Below, one piece after another: positions 10,756-19,130 of a stretch of DNA of 64,000 nucleotides (within the stretch, counting starts at the first letter, position 1; each line of letters starts with the position of its first letter). Source of the DNA: Paenibacillus timonensis (GTDB lineage Bacteria; Bacillota; Bacilli; Paenibacillales; Paenibacillaceae); the NCBI RefSeq assembly GCF_009725205.1, contig NZ_WNZY01000001.1, positions 1 to 64,000 of the forward strand, given 5' to 3'. The translations under genes and the position numbers were made by a program. The notes beneath the pieces were generated by a model that made no database searches, was not told the DNA's origin, and saw only the letters and a list, made by a program, of their open reading frames with translations.

Positions 10756-12102
10756 TCAGGTAGCACTTTTTATTTTTTCGGTAATGTTGTTCACAATTTT
10801 GAATAGCTCCTGGTCCGCCTTCAGTTGCTGAGTGATTTTCTCGTGGGCGTGAATGACCGTCGTATGGTCGCGCCCGCCAAATGCGTCGCCGATCTTCGGC
10901 AGCGAGAAATCGGTCAGCTCTCGGGCTAGATACATAGCGATTTGCCGCGGAAACGCAATCGCCTTGGTTCGTTTGCGCGCCTTGAAGTCGTCCAGCTTCA
11001 AATTGTAGTAATCGCCGACCTTTTGCTGGATGTCCTGGATCGTGATCATCTTCGGACGGCTGGAAGGAATGATATCCTTCAGCGCCTCGGCGGCCAAATG
11101 GGTTGTGATGTCTTGATTGATCAAGGAAGAGTAGGCGACGACGCGGATGAGCGCGCCTTCCAGCTCGCGGATGTTGGTATCGATCTGATTCGCGATGTAC
11201 ATCATCGCTTCATTCGGAATATCGAGGTTTTCCGCTTTGGCTTTCTTCCGCAAAATCGCGATCCGGGTCTCGAGATCCGGCGGTTGGATATCGGTGATCA
11301 GTCCCCATTCGAACCGGGAGCGGAGCCGCTCCTCAAGCGTTGGAATCTCTTTCGGCGGTCGGTCGCTGGAGATAATGATTTGCTTGCGCTCCTCATGCAG
11401 CGCGTTAAACGTATGGAAGAACTCCTCCTGGGTTGATTCCTTGCCGGCGAGAAATTGAATGTCGTCGATCAGCAAAATATCGATGTTGCGGTATTTGTTG
11501 CGGAAGCTTTCCGCGCGGTTGTCCCGGATGGAGTTGATGAATTCATTCGTAAATTTCTCGGAGGAGATGTATACGACTTTACTGCTGGGGCTGTGTTCCA
11601 AAATGTAATGTCCAATCGCATGCATCAGATGCGTCTTGCCCAGTCCCACACCACCATAGAGGAACAGTGGATTGTACGCCCGCGCCGGCGCCTCGGCAAC
11701 CGCCAGGGAGGCGGCATGGGCAAACCGGTTGCCCGATCCGATAACGAAAGTGTCGAACGTATACTTCGGATTAAGCATATGGGAAACGCTTTCCTCGCTT
11801 GGGACAGGAGCGGGAGGTTCCTTGTAAACCTGAGCTTGCTCGGGCGGGGCCGACTCCTCAATCACGAAGGAGACGTCGACCTGCTTGCCGATCACCTCAA
11901 GAACGGTGGTGGCCACCAGCTTGGTATAGCGGCTCTCCAGCCATTCCACTGCGAACGTGGTCGGAGCGGAGATCACGATCGTTTGATCGGTCAAGGAGAC
12001 CACCTTGGTTGCTTTAAACCAGGTGTCAAAGCTAGGTTTACTCAATTTCGTATTAATGATGGATAAGATATGTTGCCATATTTCCGAAGTATGGCTGTCC
12101 AC
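10756..12102 (-). CDS. dnaA: Chromosomal replication initiator protein DnaA
   Basis: The 448-residue AAA+ initiator that binds DnaA boxes and opens oriC. Domain I is at residues 1-80, a proline-rich linker at about 82-108, and AAA+ domain III follows with Walker A GGVGLGKT at 150-157 and Walker B LLIDDIQF. Domain IV contains the DNA-binding signature [15 protein letters not shown] near residue 390. The start is GTG behind AAAGGAG. Downstream is dnaN across the unwinding element; upstream are further DnaA boxes, implying autoregulation. Confidence 0.99.
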   Translation of the reverse strand: MDSHTSEIWQHILSIINTKLSKPSFDTWFKATKVVSLTDQTIVISAPTTFAVEWLESRYTKLVATTVLEVIGKQVDVSFVIEESAPPEQAQVYKEPPAPVPSEESVSHMLNPKYTFDTFVIGSGNRFAHAASLAVAEAPARAYNPLFLYGGVGLGKTHLMHAIGHYILEHSPSSKVVYISSEKFTNEFINSIRDNRAESFRNKYRNIDILLIDDIQFLAGKESTQEEFFHTFNALHEERKQIIISSDRPPKEIPTLEERLRSRFEWGLITDIQPPDLETRIAILRKKAKAENLDIPNEAMMYIANQIDTNIRELEGALIRVVAYSSLINQDITTHLAAEALKDIIPSSRPKMITIQDIQQKVGDYYNLKLDDFKARKRTKAIAFPRQIAMYLARELTDFSLPKIGDAFGGRDHTTVIHAHEKITQQLKADQELFKIVNNITEKIKSAT

Positions 12103-12550
12103 AGACTGTCACTCCTTTTAAATCTTCCAATTGTGGCTTAAGCCATGCAGAAAGAGGTCGAAAAAACATAAATAAAGGGGAATTTTATCCCCAGTGTTAA
12201 GTAAAGTATAATCATTTTAAAACGATAAAATTTCGAATTGTTCACAATGTTATCCACAGCCTGTTAATAAATCGGCGGATAAACTTAGATATTCACAACG
12301 AAAACAATATAATCATAGCAAAAGAAGGCCTGTTTTTCAATGAGCTGTCTGCTTTTATCCACAAATTCAATAACTTGTGCATAATTATCATGCACACCAC
12401 TACATATTGTTTATAATTTGTTTAAAATTCGACAGGGAGTCCCAAAATCTCAAAAAAAATATTCACAGGTTATTACAAGAAAGCTCGAACTACCGAATTT
12501 GATGTGTATAAATCAACCGGCAGGGATAGACAGTTAGCTTCGTTCTTCTT
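12103..12550. other. oriC, upstream DnaA-box region and dnaA promoter region
   Basis: AT-rich gap with perfect DnaA boxes TTATCCACA at 12250-12258 and 12355-12363, and one-mismatch boxes TTATCCCCA (12185-12193) and TGTGCATAA (12376-12384). TATACT on the minus strand at 12205-12210 is a plausible dnaA -10 without a strong -35. No gene fits here. It corresponds to the incA/incB side of a bipartite Bacillus-type origin. Confidence 0.8.
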
Positions 12551-12558
12551 GGTAAAAA

Positions 12559-12597
12559 TAAAAATCCGACCAACCCTTGCGGGCGGTCGGATTTTTA
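12559..12597. terminator. Terminator downstream of gluconokinase gene
   Basis: TAAAAATCCGACC and GGTCGGATTTTTA form a 13-bp stem around a 13-nt loop. It is symmetrical, so it can stop transcription in both directions and insulates the gluconate module from the oriC/dnaA promoter region. Confidence 0.9.
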
Positions 12598-12616
12598 TCA
12601 TCTATCATCGAGTGAA

Positions 12617-14164
12617 TTATTGTTCGGATTGTTGCTGCTGGAAGTTGGCGATCGCCTCGTAATCTTCCTCCAGCTTGCGCGAAATGCGAATATAGATCGG
12701 CAGCAGCTGTTTATAAATTGCTGCATGTTCCGGATTTGGCGTATGCTGATGGGTGCCACCTACCATTTCTTTGACGACTTCGAAGGAGTCGATTTCCCCT
12801 AATGCATACAAGCCGAGCACTACTGCGCCCAAGCAGGAGCTCTCATAGCTCTCCGGGATAACGACCTGTTGGTCGAAAATATCAGCCATCATTTGGCGCC
12901 ACAGTGGGGAGCGGGCAAAGCCGCCCGTCGCTTGGATTTTCTGCGGCCGTCCGATTTGTTCTTCCATCGCCAGAAGTACCGTATAGAGGTTGTAAATCAC
13001 GCCTTCCAGCACGGCCCGAATCATGTGTTCCTTCTGATGGTGCAGCGTCAGCCCGAAGAAGGATCCACGCGCATGCGGATTCCACAGCGGTGCCCGTTCG
13101 CCGGCCAGGTACGGGTGGAAGAGCAGCCCGTCCGCGCCCGGACGGACGCGCTCGCCGATCTTGGTCAGCACGTCGTACGGGCTGATCCCCAGCCGTTTCG
13201 CCGTCTCTACCTCGGAAGCGGCGAATTCGTCCCGCACCCAGCGGAAAATCACGCCGCCATTGTTGACCGCCCCCCCGATTACCCAGTGCTTATCCGTCAG
13301 CGCGTAGCAGAAGATTCGGCCCTTGGGATCGGTCCTTGGGCGGTCGACAACGGTGCGAATCGCCCCGCTGGTACCGATCGTGACGGCGACGACGCCGGGG
13401 TCGATTGCATCGACCCCAAGATTGGACAGAACGCCGTCGCTGGCACCAATGACGAAGCGGGTGGAGGGTGCGAGTCCCATGGCGCTGGCGTAGCTTGGCG
13501 CCAGGCCTTGCAGGATGTGCGTCGTCGGCACGAGCTTCGACAGTTGATCTGGCGTGATGCCGGCCAGTCGCAGCGCTTCTTCGTCCCAATCCAGGCGCTC
13601 CAGATTCAGGAGGCCGGTCGCCGAGGCGATCGAATAGTCGACGATGTACTCCCCGAACAGCTTCAGGAAGATGTATTCCTTAATGGAGACGAACTTGCGG
13701 GCTTGTGCGAACAGTTCCGGCCGTTCATGACGCAGCCAAAGCAGCTTGGTCAGCGGGGACATCGGGTGAATCGGCGTGCCGGTGCGCAGATAAATTTCGT
13801 GACCACCCAGCTCGTTCTTCAGCTTCTCTGACCAGTCCGCACTGCGGTTGTCCGCCCAGGTGAGACAACGCATCAGCAGTTTGCCCTCGACATCCAACGG
13901 GATTACGCTATGCATCGCTGAGCTGAAGGAGACGAAGCCAATCTGTTCAGGAGCAATCCCGCTCGTATTCATGACTTGACTCACCACCGCGATCACCGCG
14001 GCAAAAATCTCCTCGGGATCCTGCTCCGCCACTGCTGCGGAGGGCGTGTATAGCGGATATTCTTCATTGGCTGTGGCGATCACTTGACCGTTGCGTTCAT
14101 ATAACACGGCTTTCGTGCTGGTCGTGCCGATATCCAGGCCAATCATATGCGTCAAAGAACCCAT
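12617..14164 (-). CDS. gntK: Gluconokinase (FGGY family)
   Basis: Predicted to phosphorylate D-gluconate to 6-phosphogluconate in the cytosol. It is a 515-residue FGGY carbohydrate kinase: the N-terminal phosphate-binding loop is GLDIGTTSTK (D11), followed by MHSVIPLD, then GTSGAIR and GGAVNNGGV in the middle, and ATGGFARSPLW with SSCLGAVVLG near the C-terminus. MHSV and NNGG resemble Bacillus GntK. The ATG has AGAAGG upstream. It is the last gene of the gnd-gntR-gntK module and has its own operator-like palindrome upstream. No gluconate permease is present, so uptake must be encoded elsewhere. A different sugar-acid substrate is possible. Confidence 0.85.
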   Translation of the reverse strand: MGSLTHMIGLDIGTTSTKAVLYERNGQVIATANEEYPLYTPSAAVAEQDPEEIFAAVIAVVSQVMNTSGIAPEQIGFVSFSSAMHSVIPLDVEGKLLMRCLTWADNRSADWSEKLKNELGGHEIYLRTGTPIHPMSPLTKLLWLRHERPELFAQARKFVSIKEYIFLKLFGEYIVDYSIASATGLLNLERLDWDEEALRLAGITPDQLSKLVPTTHILQGLAPSYASAMGLAPSTRFVIGASDGVLSNLGVDAIDPGVVAVTIGTSGAIRTVVDRPRTDPKGRIFCYALTDKHWVIGGAVNNGGVIFRWVRDEFAASEVETAKRLGISPYDVLTKIGERVRPGADGLLFHPYLAGERAPLWNPHARGSFFGLTLHHQKEHMIRAVLEGVIYNLYTVLLAMEEQIGRPQKIQATGGFARSPLWRQMMADIFDQQVVIPESYESSCLGAVVLGLYALGEIDSFEVVKEMVGGTHQHTPNPEHAAIYKQLLPIYIRISRKLEEDYEAIANFQQQQSEQ

Positions 14165-14263
14165 ATCCTACCTTCTTTCCACGTCAATTCTTCTTATTTT
14201 CATTGTAATGAGTTTTGCCTCAAAAAATAAAGCTCAGCCCGAGGAGGTCAAATCCCATTCTGT

Positions 14264-14281
14264 ATACTTGTCGACAAGAAT
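14264..14281. promoter_or_regulatory. GntR operator-like palindrome upstream of gntK
   Basis: ATACTTGTCGACAAGAAT contains the perfect 12-bp palindrome CTTGTCGACAAG and closely fits the Bacillus GntR operator (ATACTTGTATACAAGTAT). It lies 100 bp upstream of gntK and 40 bp past the gntR stop, suggesting a separate regulated promoter for gntK. Confidence 0.7.
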
Positions 14282-14320
14282 AAACGGCCAAAAGGGCCCG
14301 GGGTACCGTCCCAGCTCGAA

Positions 14321-14992
14321 TTATTGAGGGATACTCGTCTGAAGCGTGCGGTGCGAGTCGGCGAAGTATTCCTCGACGTTCTGCCCGATAATGTCGGCGT
14401 CACGGGACTCTAATGCCTGCAACAGCTTGCGGTGTTTCCCGATCACATAGTCGATTTTGTCCTCACCTTGCGACAAAACCTCCCGCGTCGTAATCAACAT
14501 GACCGTCATCACGATTTGGCGGATGCTGGTCCAAAGATGCATGATGCGGGTATGGTTCGCTCCGGCGATAATCGTCTCGTGAAAACAGAGATCCTGATAG
14601 GCGAATTCTATGACATCCCGGTGTTTGCCGGCCAAGACCATTTTATCGATGATTTGCGATAGCGGAGCAATCAGGGCCTCTGGACCTTCCGCCATCCGCT
14701 GGGAGGCGAAGCTTTCAATTAAATAACGAACATCGTACAATTCGTCCACGTCCTGCAGGCTAAGGCCATTGACGACCGCACCCATGCGTTGTAGGTGGAT
14801 CAGACCTTCTCCGGAGAGCGTTTTTAGCGCCTCGCGGACCGGGGAGCGGCTCGTGCCGAAATCCGCGGCGATACGATTTTCCGACAGGACCGCGCCCGGC
14901 TTGATCGTACCTGCTATGATTTGGAGCCGCAGCTCTGCGGCGATCGATTCGCCGAGCGAACTGCCTTTCAACCAGGAAGAAGGGTATTGCAT
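14321..14992 (-). CDS. gntR: GntR family transcriptional regulator (FCD type), probable gluconate repressor
   Basis: A 223-residue regulator: winged helix-turn-helix at about 12-75 (LSENRIAADFGTSRSPVREA, then LIHLQRMGAVV), followed by an all-helical FCD effector domain at about 85-210. FCD metal/effector residues are suggested by D88, H133, H184 and H206-type positions. Placed between the dehydrogenase and kinase genes with two operator-like palindromes, it most likely represses the module until gluconate binds. The ATG follows AGGAGAAATATCGC. Specificity is inferred from context. Confidence 0.85.
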   Translation of the reverse strand: MQYPSSWLKGSSLGESIAAELRLQIIAGTIKPGAVLSENRIAADFGTSRSPVREALKTLSGEGLIHLQRMGAVVNGLSLQDVDELYDVRYLIESFASQRMAEGPEALIAPLSQIIDKMVLAGKHRDVIEFAYQDLCFHETIIAGANHTRIMHLWTSIRQIVMTVMLITTREVLSQGEDKIDYVIGKHRKLLQALESRDADIIGQNVEEYFADSHRTLQTSIPQ

Positions 14993-15121
14993 GCGATATT
15001 TCTCCTATTCCAAGGGATGTCATCCCGCTTGATGATCGATGAAACCTAAATACTTCGATCATAGCATGAAATTTGTCGGATGGGGAATCTCGCTCTAGGT
15101 TTTTGGAGGAATTTAAATGAT

Positions 15122-16021
15122 TTATTTAGCCGATTCTACCGCATGTCCGCCAAATTCGTTGCGCAGCGCCGCGACTACTTTGCCGTGAAACGTGTCCTCC
15201 TGGAGCGAACGGTAACGCATGAACAGCGACATTGCGATCACCGGTGCGTTTGCTTGCAGATCCAGCGCCGTTTCAACTGTCCATTTGCCTTCTCCGGAAG
15301 AATGCATGACACCGCGGATCCCTTCCAGCTTCGGATCTTTGGCAAAAGCGTTTTGCGTCAGCTCCATCAGCCAGCTGCGAATGACCGAACCATTCGACCA
15401 TACCCGGGCGACCTGCTCGAAATCGTAATCGTAAGGGCTTTTGTCGAGCAACTCAAAGCCTTCGGCAATGGCCTGCATCATGCCATATTCAATTCCGTTA
15501 TGGACCATTTTGAGAAAATGGCCGCTCCCGGAAGGTCCGGCATATAGATAGCCGCCGCTAACGGCGATATCACGAAAGATCGGTTCCATCAACCGGAAGG
15601 CCTCTTCCTCGCCGCCGATCATAAAGCAGCCGCCTTGCTCCGCGCCTTCGACCCCCCCGGAAGTACCGACATCGAGGAAGCGAATGCCCTGCGCCGCCAG
15701 TTGTTCCGATAACTCCAGCGAGTTTTTGTAATGCGAATTTCCGCCGTCAATGACGACATCGCCCGGTTCTAACAAAGGGGTTAGCTGATCGACGACTGAG
15801 CGCAGCGGAGCACCGGCCGGAACCATTACCCATATGAATCTTGGCGTTTCTAGAGCAGCGACGAGTTCCTCCAGGTTGGCGGCGGGGACCGCGCCTTTTT
15901 CGGCCGCGCCTGCAACTGACCGCGGATTCATGTCATGAGCCACAACGTCATGTCCGTGCTCCAGCAGATTCAGAACGAGATGAAAGCCCATTTTTCCAAG
16001 TCCAATCATGCCTAATTTCAT
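15122..16021 (-). CDS. 6-phosphogluconate dehydrogenase, decarboxylating (short, YqeC-like form)
   Basis: Oxidatively decarboxylates 6-phosphogluconate to ribulose 5-phosphate. At 299 residues it is the short form (like Bacillus YqeC), not the 470-residue Gnd/GntZ form. The Rossmann motif GLGKMG is at 7-12, the substrate loop GTSGGVEGAEQG at 119-130, and catalytic-type KMVHNGIEYGMMQ at 171-183. D30 after the second strand, in VAHDMNP, argues for NAD rather than NADP. The start is set by GAGGTG 9 nt before ATG; a much longer upstream reading lacks support. It is first in the module, directly behind a GntR operator. Confidence 0.9.
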   Translation of the reverse strand: MKLGMIGLGKMGFHLVLNLLEHGHDVVAHDMNPRSVAGAAEKGAVPAANLEELVAALETPRFIWVMVPAGAPLRSVVDQLTPLLEPGDVVIDGGNSHYKNSLELSEQLAAQGIRFLDVGTSGGVEGAEQGGCFMIGGEEEAFRLMEPIFRDIAVSGGYLYAGPSGSGHFLKMVHNGIEYGMMQAIAEGFELLDKSPYDYDFEQVARVWSNGSVIRSWLMELTQNAFAKDPKLEGIRGVMHSSGEGKWTVETALDLQANAPVIAMSLFMRYRSLQEDTFHGKVVAALRNEFGGHAVESAK

Positions 16022-16047
16022 TGAAGTAAGCACCTCATTTCGAATTA

Positions 16048-16069
16048 TTGTATACTTGTATACAACATA
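16048..16069. promoter_or_regulatory. GntR operator-like site upstream of gnd
   Basis: TTGTATACTTGTATACAA holds a palindrome TTGTATACAA (16056-16065) and matches the first 14 of 18 positions of the Bacillus GntR operator. It lies 27-48 bp upstream of the gnd start codon, where a repressor would block transcription. Confidence 0.75.
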
Positions 16070-16154
16070 TAAATTGAATATACTCCGATTCGATTTGGCT
16101 GTAAACCATCTACAAGAAGGCGCTTCTTGAGGGGGTTCTTTCGGTTGAAAGTAC

Positions 16155-16348
16155 TTTTCCACATGTGCATAACTTATATGCGAGGAGGTTATCGGGAAGG
16201 CTGTGGAAAACTGAAGCGTGAAATTTTTCGTTACGAGGGCTGTGGATTGTGGATAATGGGAAACGAAAAGCGGGAGATGGCGATGGAAGTTCGGTTGACT
16301 TTTCCTAGGCGGTGTGGTTAAATGTATAAAGGCATTTTCTGTGGATAT
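16155..16348. other. DnaA-box cluster upstream of rpmH
   Basis: Boxes relative to TTATCCACA/TGTGGATAA: TTTTCCACA 16155-16163, TGTGCATAA 16164-16172, TGTGGAAAA 16202-16210, a perfect TGTGGATAA 16248-16256, TGTGGTTAA 16313-16321 and TGTGGATAT 16340-16348, each other box with one mismatch. TGTGGATTG 16241-16249 has two. This is the rpmH-proximal half of the Bacillus-type upstream oriC field, here separated from dnaA by the gluconate genes. Confidence 0.75.
16295..16323 (+). promoter_or_regulatory. Predicted rpmH promoter
   Basis: TTGACT (-35) and TTAAAT (-10) are 17 bp apart, about 75 nt upstream of rpmH. The DnaA-box-like TGTGGTTAA overlaps the -10, which suggests DnaA control. Confidence 0.55.
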
Positions 16349-16398
16349 GAAAATGGTAAACATACAGATAATGATAATCCTGTAAGGGGGTGCGATAA

Positions 16399-16533
16399 AT
16401 GAAACCAACTTTCAAACCGAATGTGAGCAAACGTAAAAAGGTTCACGGTTTCCGCAAAAGAATGAGCACGAAAAACGGCCGCAAGGTTCTCGCTGCTCGT
16501 CGTCTCAAAGGCAGAAAAGTACTGAGTGCGTAA
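16399..16533 (+). CDS. rpmH: 50S ribosomal protein L34
   Basis: A 44-residue basic protein reading [20 protein letters not shown]..., ending GRKVLSA, which is L34. It is a structural protein of the large subunit. AAGGGGGTG lies upstream of the ATG. rpmH-rnpA-yidC-jag is a conserved order running away from the origin, and a strong terminator separates it from rnpA. Confidence 0.98.
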   Translation: MKPTFKPNVSKRKKVHGFRKRMSTKNGRKVLAARRLKGRKVLSA

Positions 16534-16542
16534 AGCGTGCGT

Positions 16543-16569
16543 AAAGACCACCGCGGTGGTCTTTTTTTT
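16543..16569 (+). terminator. Terminator after rpmH
   Basis: AAAGACCACC GC GGTGGTCTTT is a perfect palindrome followed by an unbroken T-run, 10 nt after the rpmH stop. Confidence 0.92.
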
Positions 16570-16647
16570 ATACTTGAGCCTAGCGCGAGAGTTACGACGA
16601 CGTTTGGTCAATACTAATCTAGAAGTGATGAATCAAGGAGATTGCTC

Positions 16648-16998
16648 GTGCATAAACAACTTCGTTTGAGAAACCGCGCCGATTTTAACCGCATCTACCG
16701 GTTTGGCAAGTCCTTTGCGAATCGCCAGCTGGTGGTGTACTGGTCCAATAAACCGGATATTGAACGTTTTCGCCTGGGAGTATCGGCCAGCAAAAAAATC
16801 GGAAATGCCGTCGTTCGCAACCGGATGCGGCGGATGTTGAAGGAGATCGTCCGACTGCATGAAGCGGAAATTCGCGACCATGTCGATCTGATCCTGATCG
16901 TGCGTAATGGGGCCGTTGGAATGGAATATAAGGACCTCGAAAAAAGCGTGCTTCACGTGCTTCGAAAAGCTTCGCTGCTGCGGGCTTCCGGGCGTTAG
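16648..16998 (+). CDS. rnpA: Ribonuclease P protein component
   Basis: The 116-residue protein cofactor of RNase P, which matures tRNA 5' ends. The diagnostic motif is RNRMRRMLKEIVR (family RNR/RRxxKR). The GTG codon is taken as the start because AAGGAG lies 7 nt upstream; an in-frame TTG two codons earlier is only 1 nt from the SD. It sits between rpmH and yidC as is usual. Confidence 0.96.
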   Translation: MHKQLRLRNRADFNRIYRFGKSFANRQLVVYWSNKPDIERFRLGVSASKKIGNAVVRNRMRRMLKEIVRLHEAEIRDHVDLILIVRNGAVGMEYKDLEKSVLHVLRKASLLRASGR

Positions 16999-17073
16999 GC
17001 AGGCTTGTTTCTTTGTCCCTTCAAATATGTTATGATTTACGTTGAATGGATAGGTTAAGAGAGGGGTTTTAAA

Positions 17074-17976
17074 GTGTCGCGATTGATGACTAACCGAAGA
17101 AGATGGCTTCTTCTCCTTCTGGCGGTCGTGATGGTAGCGGTTCTCGCGGGATGCGCTCCGCAGAATGCTCATTTGGCAACCACGACGGAAAATATGAAGG
17201 ATAGCAACTCGTGGTGGACCGCGAATGTGGTTTACTATTTCTCGCTCGTACTGGATACGTTTGCAAAATGGTTTAATGGTGCTTATGGCGTAGCGATTTT
17301 GATTATGGTGCTGATCGTTCGGACGCTGATCCTGCCTTTGACACTGAAGCAGGTCAAGAGTTCGAAAGCGATGCAGGCCATTCAGCCTCAGCTCCAGAAA
17401 ATCCGTGAGCAATATAAAGATAATCCGGAGCTACAACAGCAGGAGACCATGAAGCTATTCCAGGAACACAAGGTCAATCCGATGGCGGGTTGTTTCCCGT
17501 TGATCATTCAGATGCCGGTGTTCATTGCGTTGTATAATTCGATTTACTACAACTCGGCGATCCGAGAGCATTCCTTCCTGTGGCTGCAGCTCGGCGAACC
17601 TGACAAATTGTTTATCTTGCCGGCGGTCGCGGCTTTGACGACTTTTATTCAAACGAAGATGATGTCGAGCGTGAATCCGCAGGGCATGCAAGGCCCGATG
17701 GCGTTTATGATGTGGGTCTATCCGATTTTGATTTTTGTCATGGCGTACAATTTCGCCGCTGCGTTGCCGTTGTACTGGATTTTCAGTAACCTGTACACAA
17801 TTGCGCAAAACTTCTTTATCTACCGTAAGAAAGATCCGGCTTTGGCTGCGGCTGCTGTTACAGCAGGCGGAGGCGGCGGTTCATCTTCCGGCTCTGGGAA
17901 CAAGAAGCGAGGCGGCTCCAATCTAAAAGCCGGTCATCCCGGTAAGGGTGCCAAGGAGGCCAAAAAATCGAAATGA
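17074..17976 (+). CDS. yidC: Membrane protein insertase YidC (SpoIIIJ type)
   Basis: A 300-residue Oxa1/YidC insertase for membrane proteins; in Bacillus SpoIIIJ is also needed for forespore gene expression. A lipoprotein signal peptide ends at LAGC (C27). Five membrane segments follow; the first of the core holds R83 in the hydrophilic groove (LIVRTLILPLT), and a cytosolic hairpin lies at about 93-135. The C-terminal tail is unusually rich in Gly, Ser and Lys. The start is GTG behind GAGAGGGG. Its stop overlaps the jag start (ATGA), indicating translational coupling. Confidence 0.97.
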   Translation: MSRLMTNRRRWLLLLLAVVMVAVLAGCAPQNAHLATTTENMKDSNSWWTANVVYYFSLVLDTFAKWFNGAYGVAILIMVLIVRTLILPLTLKQVKSSKAMQAIQPQLQKIREQYKDNPELQQQETMKLFQEHKVNPMAGCFPLIIQMPVFIALYNSIYYNSAIREHSFLWLQLGEPDKLFILPAVAALTTFIQTKMMSSVNPQGMQGPMAFMMWVYPILIFVMAYNFAAALPLYWIFSNLYTIAQNFFIYRKKDPALAAAAVTAGGGGGSSSGSGNKKRGGSNLKAGHPGKGAKEAKKSK

Positions 17977-18698
17977 ATAAAATCGTGACGTCGGGAAAAA
18001 CCATTGAAGATGCTGTAAGACAAGGATTGGCCAAGCTCGGCACCACCGAGGATAAAGTCGCCGTGAACGTGTTAGAGCAGCCATCAAAAGGATTCCTGGG
18101 ACTGTTTGGGGGAAAGGAAGCAAAGGTTGAGCTTACTTTGGTTGAGGAACCTGCCCCTGTATCAGTACCCACCCCAAATAGGACTGCTTCGGCACCTCGT
18201 TCGTCTGCTTCCGTGATTGAGGAGAAGGCGGCGGGAAGCGAGAAGGATCCCTACGCGGAGGCGGCGTCATTCATCCGGGAGGTCGGCGAAAACATGGGCT
18301 TGGACGTCAAAGTCGAAGTCTCCCATGGCAAAGACCATACCGTGTTGAACATTTCGGGCCATGATTTGGGTTTAATGATCGGGCGGAGAGGGCAAACCCT
18401 CGACGCGCTGCAATATTTGGCGAATATCATCGCTAACCGTTATTCCGACAGCTTCATCCGCATCGTCCTCGATGCCGAAAACTTCCGGGAACGCCGGAAG
18501 AAAACGCTGGAGGAGCTTGCCGTCAGATTGGCCGGACGGGTCGTTCGAACGCGTAAAGAGGTTACGCTCGAACCGATGTCGCCGCAGGAGCGCAAAGTGA
18601 TTCATTCCAAACTTCAGGATCACCCGGAGGTCAAAACTTACAGTAAAGGCGAAGAGCCGAACCGGCGGGTCGTTATTACTCTGAAGCATAGTAAATGA
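17973..18698 (+). CDS. jag: RNA-binding protein KhpB/Jag (SpoIIIJ-associated)
   Basis: A 241-residue protein with an N-terminal Jag_N domain (residues 1-50, including GFLGLFGGKEAKVEL), a linker rich in Pro and Ser, a KH-like domain with GLMIGRRGQTLDALQYL near 133-149, and an R3H domain containing RKVIHSKLQDHPEV at the C-terminus. Known homologues bind RNA and influence cell elongation. It overlaps yidC by 4 nt and is followed by a terminator, closing the rnpA-yidC-jag unit. Confidence 0.95.
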   Translation: MNKIVTSGKTIEDAVRQGLAKLGTTEDKVAVNVLEQPSKGFLGLFGGKEAKVELTLVEEPAPVSVPTPNRTASAPRSSASVIEEKAAGSEKDPYAEAASFIREVGENMGLDVKVEVSHGKDHTVLNISGHDLGLMIGRRGQTLDALQYLANIIANRYSDSFIRIVLDAENFRERRKKTLEELAVRLAGRVVRTRKEVTLEPMSPQERKVIHSKLQDHPEVKTYSKGEEPNRRVVITLKHSK

Positions 18699-18707
18699 AT
18701 GAGACGC

Positions 18708-18749
18708 AATGACGTTTGCTCGGCGTAAGCTGGGGGACGTCATTTTTTT
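18708..18749 (+). terminator. Terminator after jag
   Basis: AATGACGT and ACGTCATT form an 8-bp stem with a 21-nt loop, followed by a run of T residues, 10 nt after the jag stop. Confidence 0.8.
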
Positions 18750-18774
18750 ATCCCTAGGTCTCAACCCACCCCAC

Positions 18775-19120
18775 CCCTCCCTTACCGTAAGGGAGGGCGT
18801 CCGAGGGCCTGCTGCCCTCTGGGCTCCCGCAAACTGGAGGAACGTAGGAGGGAAAGAGGCGCTCCAGCTCGCTGTCCCCTTCGGGGATGCGCTTTACTTC
18901 AGTGCGTGGAACGCTTTTCCCCCCTTCGGGGTACGTCTTACTTGGGAGCACCCGGGATACCTGGTAAACCGTTCTGCTCATGACTACTGCTGTCGGCGCA
19001 CCCGAGGGGATGTGGAGGTGGGAGCGGCTTCTCGCCCCTGCGGGGCCCGCCTTTACTTTAGAGCTCCTCCTATGAGGGAGAGGCTCCGAAGGGAGCGTCG
19101 AGTACGGTTTACGGTGGTAG
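18775..19120. repeat. GC-rich hairpin field, diverged copies of the repeat that follows
   Basis: No gene is supported here. Hairpins: CCCTCCCTTA/TAAGGGAGGG (18775-18797), GAGGGC/GCCCTC (18803-18819), CCCCTTCGGGG at about 18877 and 18921, and CCCCTGCGGGG near 19035. Three of them are followed by related strings (GCGCTTTACTT, ACGTCTTACTT, CGCCTTTACTT) and then GGAGC/GAGC-like sequence. They look like degraded single copies of the unit repeated in tandem just downstream. Confidence 0.6.
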
Positions 19121-19130
19121 AGAAACTACA

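Noticed and set aside
16127-16321. 64-codon plus-strand frame upstream of rpmH
   Set aside because: Covers the DnaA-box cluster and the rpmH promoter; no SD.
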